NCBI GenBank assembly: GCA_021821235.1
Contig: JAKACS010000028.1
Location: forward strand, 1 to 12,482
Direction of reading: 5' to 3'
Source: Bacillota bacterium
Lineage (GTDB): Bacteria; Bacillota; Bacilli; Bacillales_B; DSM-18226
DNA: 12,482 bases
Shown piece after piece: positions 6,739 through 12,482 of the stretch; position 1 is the stretch's first letter, and the number at the start of each line of letters is the position of its first letter. The translations under genes and the position numbers were made by a program. The notes under the pieces are model-generated. The model was not told the origin of the DNA. It saw only the letters and a program-made list of their open reading frames with translations, and did not search any database.

Positions 6739-8109
6739 TTGGGTAATTTTTTATCATTGGGAATTTCTGAGTCGATCGTTGATATTTTAAAAATGAACGG
6801 GATAACTGTACCAACCCCGATTCAAAAGCAGGCCATTCCAGTTGTTTTTGCAGGCCGTGATGTGATTGCACAGGCGCAAACAGGAACAGGCAAGACGTTT
6901 GCGTTTGTGCTGCCCATCCTACAAAAAATAGATCCAAATGTGGATGCGATTCAAGCCTTGATTGTAACACCAACACGTGAACTGGCACTGCAAATTACAG
7001 CAGAACTGAACAAATTTATAGAGCATCTTAAAGAGATTCGTGTGTTGGCTGTTTATGGCGGTCAAGATGTCGAGAAGCAATTAAATAAACTAAAGAAAAA
7101 GCTTCAAATTGTAGTTGGAACTCCTGGAAGATTATTGGATCATATTCGCAGAGGAACGGTCGATTTATCACGCGTCTCGTTTCTCGTTTTAGATGAAGCA
7201 GACCAAATGCTGCACATAGGATTTCTTCATGAGGTTGAGGAAATCATCAACCAAACTCCTTCCTCGCGGCAAACGATGCTATTTTCAGCAACGATGCCGG
7301 ACGAAATAAAAAAATTGGCTAAAAAGCATCTGCAAAGTCCTCAATCGATTCAAGTGGAAAAAACGCAGGCACCGGCACTGACGATTGAGCAAATCGCTAT
7401 TGCCACAACAGATCGCGGAAAACAAGCAGAGTTGATCGGATTAATTGAGCAGCATCGCCCGTTTTTGGCTGTTATTTTTTGCCGAACAAAGCGAAGGGTA
7501 AGCAAGCTTTACGATGCTTTAAAGGCGAATGGCTTTTCTTGTGAGGAACTGCATGGAGATTTATCACAGGGGAAAAGGGAGCGGGTTATGGAAAGCTTCC
7601 GACGAGCTGAGATCCAGTTGCTGGTGGCGACAGATGTGGCAGCTCGGGGACTTGATGTTGATGGGGTTACCCATGTTTTCAATTATGACATTCCCCAGGA
7701 TACGGAGAGCTATGTCCACCGAATTGGCCGTACAGGCAGAGCGGGAAACAAAGGGCTTGCGATTACTTTATACAGCCCTAAGGACATTCAAGCACTCGAA
7801 TCGATAGAAAAAGATTTGAAAATTTCGATTCAAAAGCAAAAGAGTGAAAATGCTTTTGATAATAATGAGCGTAAATCCGATAATTCTAAAAGCAACCGTG
7901 AAAGCAAGGAGCGAAATGGTTCCCGCCCGCAACAGGCAGGCAAGGGCCGTAATCAAGAAAATTCAAGAAGTTCAGCGAAAGGCCGAAGAGATAAACAGGG
8001 AGGTTCTGCAAACAGATCGACTGGGGACAAGGTGAGTGCACAAGGCAGCAGAACATTCTCCTCGAGACAAAAATCTTCGAAAAAACGAACAAACACAAAA
8101 AGAAAATGA
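6739..8109 (+). CDS. DEAD-box ATP-dependent RNA helicase
   Basis: Cytoplasmic RNA helicase of 456 residues. Motifs in order: Q motif with upstream Phe (FLSLGIS...TPIQKQAIP), motif I AQTGTGKT (46-53), PTRELALQ (78-85), TPGRLLDH (128-135), DEAD (152-155), SAT (183-185), [10 protein letters not shown], and motif [12 protein letters not shown] (327-336). From about residue 375 a Lys/Arg/Ser/Gln-rich disordered tail follows, as in CshA/DeaD-type proteins that help ribosome assembly, mRNA decay or cold growth. I cannot place it reliably among the Bacillus Csh paralogues. The start is TTG 6739: an in-frame TGA sits directly before it (6736-6738), AGGAG lies five bases upstream, and the next Met (residue 18) would remove the Q-motif Phe. 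The methyltransferase gene follows after 43 bases, probably in the same operon. Confidence 0.93.
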   Translation: MGNFLSLGISESIVDILKMNGITVPTPIQKQAIPVVFAGRDVIAQAQTGTGKTFAFVLPILQKIDPNVDAIQALIVTPTRELALQITAELNKFIEHLKEIRVLAVYGGQDVEKQLNKLKKKLQIVVGTPGRLLDHIRRGTVDLSRVSFLVLDEADQMLHIGFLHEVEEIINQTPSSRQTMLFSATMPDEIKKLAKKHLQSPQSIQVEKTQAPALTIEQIAIATTDRGKQAELIGLIEQHRPFLAVIFCRTKRRVSKLYDALKANGFSCEELHGDLSQGKRERVMESFRRAEIQLLVATDVAARGLDVDGVTHVFNYDIPQDTESYVHRIGRTGRAGNKGLAITLYSPKDIQALESIEKDLKISIQKQKSENAFDNNERKSDNSKSNRESKERNGSRPQQAGKGRNQENSRSSAKGRRDKQGGSANRSTGDKVSAQGSRTFSSRQKSSKKRTNTKRK

Positions 8110-8152
8110 AATGGTGCCGAACGAAAAGGCAGCCAAAAGACAGGATGAAAAG

Positions 8153-9355
8153 ATGAACAATGAAGTGATCTTGAAAATAAAAGCAAAATTTGTAAAGAGG
8201 TATACTAACGGCTATCCACTGATTTTAAAAGAAGCGATTGTCAACCCTGGCGACCTAAAGGAAGAGGGTATGATTGTTAAACTGGTTGATGAGCAGCGGA
8301 GTGCATTTCTTGCGAAAGGTTATTATGGGAAACAAAACAAAGGATTGGGCTGGGTAGTAAGCCGAAGTGAACGTGAGCGATTCGATCAGTCTTTTTTTAC
8401 AAAGAAAATCAAAACAGCAATTCAGGGGCGACAGTCCTTTTTCCAAAATGATGAAACAACAGCCTTTCGGGTGTTTAACGGGGAAGGTGACGGTATCGGC
8501 GGGCTGACGATTGATTATTATGATCAATATTACGTAATCAACTGGTATAGCAAAGGCATTTATCAATTCCGCGTCCCTATTATTGAAGCACTGAAACAGG
8601 CTGTCGAGTATAAGGCAATCTACCAAAAAAAGCGTTTCGATGAAAATGGAAAATATATTGAAGAAGATGATTTTGTCACTGGAAAAAGGGGTCAATTCCC
8701 GATCATTGTTAAAGAAAATGGCGTGAATTTTGCAGTATATTTTAACGAAAGTGCTATGGTTGGCGTGTTTTTAGACCAGCGGGATGTAAGGAGGACGATC
8801 CGGGATCAATATGCAAATGGGAAAACAGTGTTAAATACTTTTTCCTATACAGGAGCTTTTTCCGTTTATGCAGCTATAGGAGGAGCCACGAAAACAACAA
8901 GTGTTGATTTAGCGAAACGCAGTTTGGCGAAAACGATTGAACAGTTTAGTGTTAATGGAATTGACTATGAAGCCCAGGATATTATTGTTGAGGATGTTTT
9001 TCACTATTTTAAATATGCGGTAAAAAAAGAAAAGAAATTTGACATGGTGATCCTTGACCCGCCAAGCTTTGCACGATCTAAAAAATTTGTGTTTAGTGCG
9101 GAGAAGGACTACAAAAATCTTTTAAAAGAAGCAATAACGATCACTGAAGATGATGGTATCATTGTTGCTTCAACAAATTCCGCTTCTTTTGGTATGGATA
9201 AGTTCAAAGGTTTCATTGATGCAGCTTTTAAAGAATCAAATGGCTGCTACAAAATAATCGAGGAGTTTTCGCTTCCGGAAGATTTTAAAACAATTAAGGA
9301 ATTCCCAGAAGGCAACTACTTAAAGGTTGTTTTTATAAGGAAAGAAAAGGGTTAA
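8153..9355 (+). CDS. Class I SAM-dependent methyltransferase, RlmI/YwbD-like
   Basis: 400 residues, the usual length of this family. The N-terminal ~75 residues look like a PUA RNA-binding domain. A central linker leads to a Rossmann methyltransferase with SAM motif NTFSYTGAFSVYAA (228-241), the acidic SVDLAKRSL, and motif IV LDPPSFARSKK (D302-P303-P304). Probable role: rRNA methylation, with 23S rRNA m5C as in E. coli RlmI being one option. Where RlmI has its catalytic Cys (TFSCS), this protein reads ASTNSAS (339-345) with no Cys, so m5C chemistry is doubtful. I chose ATG 8153, with AGGA eight bases upstream. A GTG at 8036 keeps the frame open but would overlap the helicase tail by 74 bases with low-complexity residues. 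The upstream helicase gene suggests a shared RNA-modification or ribosome-assembly role. Confidence 0.88.
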   Translation: MNNEVILKIKAKFVKRYTNGYPLILKEAIVNPGDLKEEGMIVKLVDEQRSAFLAKGYYGKQNKGLGWVVSRSERERFDQSFFTKKIKTAIQGRQSFFQNDETTAFRVFNGEGDGIGGLTIDYYDQYYVINWYSKGIYQFRVPIIEALKQAVEYKAIYQKKRFDENGKYIEEDDFVTGKRGQFPIIVKENGVNFAVYFNESAMVGVFLDQRDVRRTIRDQYANGKTVLNTFSYTGAFSVYAAIGGATKTTSVDLAKRSLAKTIEQFSVNGIDYEAQDIIVEDVFHYFKYAVKKEKKFDMVILDPPSFARSKKFVFSAEKDYKNLLKEAITITEDDGIIVASTNSASFGMDKFKGFIDAAFKESNGCYKIIEEFSLPEDFKTIKEFPEGNYLKVVFIRKEKG

Positions 9356-9395
9356 AATCTGGTCACCAAGCAACCCAAATGTTGAGACATACTAG

Positions 9396-9659
9396 CAAAT
9401 TACATTGGTTCTTGTTTTAATGGTGACATCAAATGGAATTGCCGGCGTTCCTGGGGTATCATTTGTTGTTCTGCTTGCTACATTGGGAAGCATATGAATT
9501 CCGGTTGAAGGCCTTGCCTTTATTGCAGGAATCGACAGGATTCTTGATATGGCACGTACGGCGGTGAACATTGTTGGCAACTCCCTTGCGGCGATTGTCA
9601 TCACGAAATGGGAAGGCAACAAAGTGAAAGCACCACAAGAGGAACAGCGTGTTGCCTAA
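9396..9659 (+). pseudogene. Remnant of a GltT/GltP-type dicarboxylate-glutamate symporter
   Basis: The frame from 9396 translates as the C-terminal end of a DAACS-family sodium/proton:glutamate or C4-dicarboxylate symporter: LMVTSNGIAGVPGVSFVV, LLATLGSI, then an in-frame TGA (9495-9497) where the family usually has Gly, then IPVEGLAFIAGIDRILD, MARTAVNIVGNSLAAIVI and a charged tail ending at TAA 9657-9659. The MARTAxNxxGNxxAA stretch carries the conserved substrate and cation-binding Asp/Asn positions. About 350 N-terminal residues expected for the family are absent, and a TAG lies in frame just upstream (9393-9395). It is clearly non-functional: an internal deletion or rearrangement plus a nonsense change, on a recognisable and recent-looking remnant. 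Confidence 0.9.
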
Positions 9660-9695
9660 AAAAACTCCCGGTCAGTTTTCTGGCCGGGGATTTTT
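9655..9695. terminator. Bidirectional terminator
   Basis: A 9-bp stem (9667-9675 with 9680-9688, one G:T pair) with a TTTT loop. TTTTT follows on the plus strand (9691-9695). On the minus strand the stem is followed by a seven-T run (complement of 9658-9664). It contains the stop codon of the minus-strand membrane protein gene. It presumably belonged to the lost symporter gene, and no other plus-strand terminator was seen after the methyltransferase. Confidence 0.85.
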
Positions 9696-10175
9696 CCGAT
9701 TCAACAAATGAAAGTAAACGATGAGCAAGGATTGCATAAAAAAGTAAATCGTAAATGACCAATACATACGATAGCCTTTACTAAAATGATACAACCCAAT
9801 GTTGACAGCGAACCACTCAACCAAAAGCGCGAAACTAGACCAAACAAACAAATAAACCAAATTCATCAATCCTTTTATTTCCCATTTAACATACAGATAA
9901 ATAAAAAAATAGCTAATGGGGCCATTCATCACATACGAAAGGAAATCAAGAAATTCGTAATTGGAACTGTCGTTTACATCGTAAAAATCCCATGGACCAA
10001 CACTGATCGTATGGTCGAAAAAGGTGATTAAACTTACGCCATAAAGATAGAAAGCCGTTGCCTTTAACGGAGTAAAGATCTTTGGCATTTTCCAAAAGAG
10101 AAAATGGAATGAAATGAAGGCAATGATGACAAACCATTCATTCCAATCAAATGAATTTTCGTAAATAACGGTCAT
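9672..10175 (-). CDS. Uncharacterised five-helix membrane protein B
   Basis: 167 residues, no recognised catalytic motif. Hydrophobic segments lie at about 14-30, 38-54, 77-97, 103-126 and 137-157; the tail (RKNPRPEN) is polar and positive. A short motif D54-x5-G-x-W62-D63-F64 follows the second helix, and LVEWFAVNIGLYHFSKGYRMYW spans the end of helix 4 and the next loop. The shape recalls small membrane proteins grouped by databases as CBO0543-like, but I am not sure of that. I chose ATG 10175, with AAGGAG about 12 bases upstream, inside the end of the previous gene. A longer reading to 10388 would overlap that gene entirely out of frame. It is the second gene of a pair with the protein encoded at 10635-10180. 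Confidence 0.75.
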   Translation of the reverse strand: MTVIYENSFDWNEWFVIIAFISFHFLFWKMPKIFTPLKATAFYLYGVSLITFFDHTISVGPWDFYDVNDSSNYEFLDFLSYVMNGPISYFFIYLYVKWEIKGLMNLVYLFVWSSFALLVEWFAVNIGLYHFSKGYRMYWSFTIYFFMQSLLIVYFHLLNRKNPRPEN

Positions 10176-10179
10176 ATCG

Positions 10180-10635
10180 TCATTGCTCCTTTTTTGTGAC
10201 AATTTGAGCAATAAACAGGCTGCTTGTAAAATAGGCACTGTGAAAAAGAACCGGAAAAGCAATCTGCCAGCTTGTGTAGTCAAATACCCCGAAGTAAATA
10301 TGAAAATAGTCGATTGCGAGGCCGCAGAACAAGTATGCCGCCAAAAGAGCGCCCTTTCTTTTAAAAGAATCCGCGAGAATGAATGCATTTACAAAAATAA
10401 GAACAACAATTGGTATGATGACATCACGATACAACGGAAATGCCAAAAATAAAAATGGATCGTCCGTTAGTTTAAGCCTGCTGATATTCATCGCAGCAAT
10501 CGTCATCAAGTTGGTTGTCAAAAGGGTAAGTACCATAAAAAGAATGGAATTTTGCAAAAAATTTAAAGCCTTCTTTTGGTAGTAAAAAAAATGACCAATT
10601 ATCATCGTTAAAGCAATTGAAAGCGGAAGCCCCAT
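10180..10635 (-). CDS. Uncharacterised five-helix membrane protein A
   Basis: 151 residues and almost entirely membrane: segments at about 3-18, 29-49, 70-90, 96-115 and 122-146, ending in the short charged tail VTKKEQ. After helix 4 it has D109-x6-G116-x-F118-D119-Y120, very like the D-x5-G-x-W-D-F motif of the protein encoded next, so the two may be paralogues. ATG 10635 has GAGG eight bases upstream. The stop (10182-10180) lies four bases before the next ATG, so the genes form a tight operon. It is divergent from the KinB-like kinase with about 246 bases between. Function unknown. Confidence 0.75.
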   Translation of the reverse strand: MGLPLSIALTMIIGHFFYYQKKALNFLQNSILFMVLTLLTTNLMTIAAMNISRLKLTDDPFLFLAFPLYRDVIIPIVVLIFVNAFILADSFKRKGALLAAYLFCGLAIDYFHIYFGVFDYTSWQIAFPVLFHSAYFTSSLFIAQIVTKKEQ

Positions 10636-10710
10636 ACGATCATCCTCATGATTTTTTATTCAGTATTTCCAAATTGGGGGAAAAATAATGGTAAAAGGAT
10701 AGTATTCTTA

Positions 10711-10732
10711 ACGGATAGATTGTTGAATCCGT
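10711..10732. promoter_or_regulatory. Inverted repeat in the divergent leader of the kinase and membrane genes
   Basis: ACGGAT (10711-10716) and ATCCGT (10727-10732) are separated by 10 bases, roughly a helical turn and a half centre to centre. The site lies between the two divergent transcription units, so it could be a shared regulator site. The half-sites are short. Confidence 0.3.
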
Positions 10733-10752
10733 AGTAGAAGCGGTCTAAATTT

Positions 10753-10781
10753 TTTCAAAAATTAAAAGCAATCGATACAAT
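10753..10781 (+). promoter_or_regulatory. Possible promoter of the kinase gene
   Basis: TACAAT (10776-10781) is a good -10 box. The best -35 at 17 bases is TTTCAA (10753-10758), which is poor. It lies about 100 bases before the kinase start. Confidence 0.3.
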
Positions 10782-10881
10782 AATATGGTTCAAGAAGAAG
10801 GAAAATTGTCCGAAATTATCGAATTATTTAGATATTCGTCATACTGGCAACATTCTATTTTACTGTTAAGGAGACACACCA

Positions 10882-12144
10882 TTGGTAGGCATAGAAAAGC
10901 TTTTGCTCAATATTCTGTTTTTTCTTGTATCGATTCTCATTTATTTTGTACTAGAACCAAGTCAGAAATGGAAGAAAACTGCTATCGGTTTATTGTCAAC
11001 CTTGGCGATTGTTTTGTGCATGACTTTTCCCTTTTCGATTTTTCCGGGATATTTTTATGACTTGCGCATCATTCCTTTCATTTTGGCCAGCCTTTATGGC
11101 GGCTATCGAGTTGGATTGTTTGCGACAGTCATTTTATACATTTACCGGTTTTATTTGGGTGGGGATGGGTTCTTCACAACGGTGATAGCGTATACAGTCT
11201 TGACAGCCGTTACCTGTTATTTCGTGCCCAAGTACCGGTACTACTCTCGCCTCCGTAAAATGCTTCTCTCCATGGGATTGGCTCTTTTTGCATCCTTGTC
11301 CGTTACAATCGTCAGTTACTTCAGAATGGGAGGTTTGGACGCCGAAAATGGCGAAAAAATATTCCTCTTTTTTGTTGTGTATTGTCTTCTTCATATTTTC
11401 AGCATATGGTTGTCTGTTTTTCTAATCGAAACATTACATGAACACATGAAGTTGAGAAACGAAATTCAGCAGGCTGAGAAAATGCAGGTGTTGGGGGAAC
11501 TGGCAGCATCCATCGCCCATGAGGTGCGAAATCCGTTGACGGTTGTCCGGGGATTTATCCAACTGCTCCAACCCCCGCAAGAGGATGAGAAGAATCGCTA
11601 TTTCATAAAAGTGGCAATCGATGAATTGGATCGGGCAGAATCGATTATCTCCGAATATTTATCCTATGCAAAACCACAAATTGATAAGACGGATCGATTG
11701 GATGTTGGTCTTTTAATAAATCATGTGGCTACTGTGATGTCTTCTTATGCTGCCGCCCGCCAAGTCGAGATTGTTTTGCAGAACAAACACCCCCTTTTTA
11801 TTAAAGCGGATTGGAATAAGCTATCACAGGCATGTTTAAACCTTACAAAAAATGGGATTGAAGCGATGACGCAGGGCGGAACGCTTTCGATTTCAGCTTA
11901 CAAGTCACAAAACAAGGCAGTAATCGAAATCAGGGATACTGGATTCGGCATGACAAGGGAAGAATTGAGCCGGTTAGGTCAGCCATTCTATTCCACGAAA
12001 GAAAAGGGTACGGGATTAGGCTTGATGGTGAGTTACCGGATCATTCAAGCAATGGGTGGCCGGGTCGAGGTTCAAAGTGAGAAGGGGAAAGGAACAGTGT
12101 TCAAACTCATTTTTTTTGCCGAAGGAATGGAGCAAGAGGCTTAA
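10882..12144 (+). CDS. KinB-like membrane sensor histidine kinase
   Basis: Sensor kinase of 420 residues, close to B. subtilis KinB in length. The N-terminal half (about 7-182) has six hydrophobic segments, including FYDLRIIPFILASLYGGYRVGL (58-79), typical of the 5TMR-LYT sensor type. No PAS domain lies between membrane and kinase. HisKA: ELAASIAHEVRNPLTVVRGF with phospho-acceptor H213. HATPase: N box LNLTKNGIEA (N324), G1 DTGFGM (D352), F box (PFYSTKEKG), G2 GTGLGL (376-381). The H-box wording matches the sporulation kinases that feed phosphate into Spo0F/Spo0A. The start is TTG 10882 with AAGGAG eight bases upstream; no ATG fits as well. There is no adjacent response regulator and no kapB after it, so it is an orphan kinase. 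It could be KinB itself or one of the many paralogues. Confidence 0.9.
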   Translation: MVGIEKLLLNILFFLVSILIYFVLEPSQKWKKTAIGLLSTLAIVLCMTFPFSIFPGYFYDLRIIPFILASLYGGYRVGLFATVILYIYRFYLGGDGFFTTVIAYTVLTAVTCYFVPKYRYYSRLRKMLLSMGLALFASLSVTIVSYFRMGGLDAENGEKIFLFFVVYCLLHIFSIWLSVFLIETLHEHMKLRNEIQQAEKMQVLGELAASIAHEVRNPLTVVRGFIQLLQPPQEDEKNRYFIKVAIDELDRAESIISEYLSYAKPQIDKTDRLDVGLLINHVATVMSSYAAARQVEIVLQNKHPLFIKADWNKLSQACLNLTKNGIEAMTQGGTLSISAYKSQNKAVIEIRDTGFGMTREELSRLGQPFYSTKEKGTGLGLMVSYRIIQAMGGRVEVQSEKGKGTVFKLIFFAEGMEQEA

Positions 12145-12189
12145 AGTAATTTTTTGGAAAAAATATTTTGGGAAATTTACAAACATAAA

Positions 12190-12226
12190 AAATCGCCGTC
12201 TGTTCATTTAACAGGCGGCAATTTTC
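12190..12226. terminator. Bidirectional terminator between the kinase and Uma2 genes
   Basis: A 10-bp stem (12195-12204 with 12210-12219, one G:T pair) and a 5-base loop. On the minus strand it is followed by GATTTTTT, a strong terminator for the Uma2 gene. On the plus strand AATTTTC follows, a weaker tail for the kinase gene. Confidence 0.82.
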
Positions 12227-12482
12227 ATTCGGCATTTTGAAAAATGGAAGCTAAATCAATAGTAAAGTTTTCAAATAAATGGACGGGCACTTGATCATCC
12301 CGGAAAAAAATGCCTTGGTGTTGGAAAACTGAATTTTTCAGTAAATAAATATCAACCGTTTCGTTAGAGGGATCGACAATCCAGTACTCTTTAACACCGG
12401 CTTTTTGATACCGATTGAATTTAACCAATTTGTCCTTTTTCACGGTTGATTTGGAAAGAATTTCGACGACGAGATCAGGAGT
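12225..12482 (-). CDS. Uma2-family protein (PD-(D/E)XK nuclease fold), 5' end outside window
   Basis: The last 85 residues of a Uma2 (DUF820) family protein; the frame stays open to the window edge, so the start is missing. The family core is plain: PDLVVEILSKST, then KKDKLVKFNRYQKAGVKEYW and IVDPSNETVDIY. The D of PDLVVE, the E of VVEIL and the K of KEYW fit the D...E-x-K arrangement of the PD-(D/E)XK fold. An in-frame GTG at 12443 would cut off the PDLVVEIL part and is not the start. These genes are often numerous and mobile in cyanobacteria and some Bacillaceae; the biological role is unclear. It is convergent with the kinase gene. Confidence 0.9.
   Translation of the reverse strand, partial: TPDLVVEILSKSTVKKDKLVKFNRYQKAGVKEYWIVDPSNETVDIYLLKNSVFQHQGIFFRDDQVPVHLFENFTIDLASIFQNAE

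Noticed and set aside
8036..8152. GTG start adding 39 residues to the methyltransferase
   Set aside because: It overlaps the helicase tail, and the added residues are low-complexity read-through of its Lys/Arg-rich region. ATG 8153 gives the normal family length and has AGGA upstream.
8255..8695. 146-codon minus-strand frame opposite the methyltransferase
   Set aside because: It is antisense to a well-supported gene, and its composition is that of a shadow frame.
9392..9622. Minus-strand frame opposite the symporter relic
   Set aside because: The plus-strand frame has clear family motifs; this is its antisense shadow.
10176..10388. Upstream extension of membrane protein B by 71 residues
   Set aside because: It runs wholly inside the gene for membrane protein A in another frame. 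ATG 10175 has its own Shine-Dalgarno.
10785..11060. 91-codon plus-strand frame starting at ATG 10785
   Set aside because: No Shine-Dalgarno, and most of it overlaps the kinase gene out of frame. The kinase TTG has a strong ribosome site and full family similarity.

Overview
The window looks like chromosomal DNA of a low-GC Gram-positive rod of the Bacillaceae type. Three things suggest this: strong purine-rich Shine-Dalgarno sequences with several GTG/TTG starts, sigma-A-like promoters and T-tailed terminators, and a KinB-like membrane histidine kinase, which hints at a spore former. No rRNA, tRNA, CRISPR array or intact transposase was seen. The first ~2.8 kb is visibly more AT-rich than the rest.

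Layout. (1) 1-2790, plus strand: the 3' end of an ABC transporter ATPase gene, overlapping by 8 bp a large FtsX/MacB-type permease gene. (2) 2791-2881: a cluster of inverted repeats ending in a minus-strand terminator. (3) 3612-2901, minus strand: a two-gene HEPN/nucleotidyltransferase operon (HI0074/HI0073 type, related to HepT-MntA toxin-antitoxin modules) with complete diagnostic motifs. (4) 3966-4385: a small cupin protein with a strong terminator. (5) 4643-6567: an ArsR-type regulator fused to a DUF2087 domain, then an MFS efflux-type transporter. The two genes are separated by a terminator, but their leaders share a conserved sequence around a TAATTAGAT core, so the regulator probably represses both itself and the transporter. 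(6) 6739-9355: a DEAD-box RNA helicase (TTG start) followed by an RlmI/YwbD-like class I methyltransferase, probably one RNA-metabolism operon. (7) 9396-9659: the decayed C-terminal end of a GltT/GltP-type dicarboxylate/glutamate symporter gene, ending at a bidirectional terminator. (8) 10635-9672, minus strand: two adjacent small five-helix membrane proteins of unknown function that share a short motif. (9) 10882-12144, plus strand: the KinB-like sensor kinase, divergent from those membrane genes. (10) 12482-12225, minus strand: a Uma2-family protein truncated by the window end, convergent with the kinase across a bidirectional terminator.

Most genes are recognisable families. The most informative local signals are the duplicated operator-like leader of the ArsR-DUF2087/MFS pair, the HEPN/MNT pair with the RX4HXY and GSX10DXD motifs, the symporter relic whose terminator may now serve the upstream operon, the methyltransferase without a cysteine at the RlmI catalytic position, and the uncharacterised membrane-protein pair. 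I saw no wholly new multi-gene system that I could defend from sequence alone.
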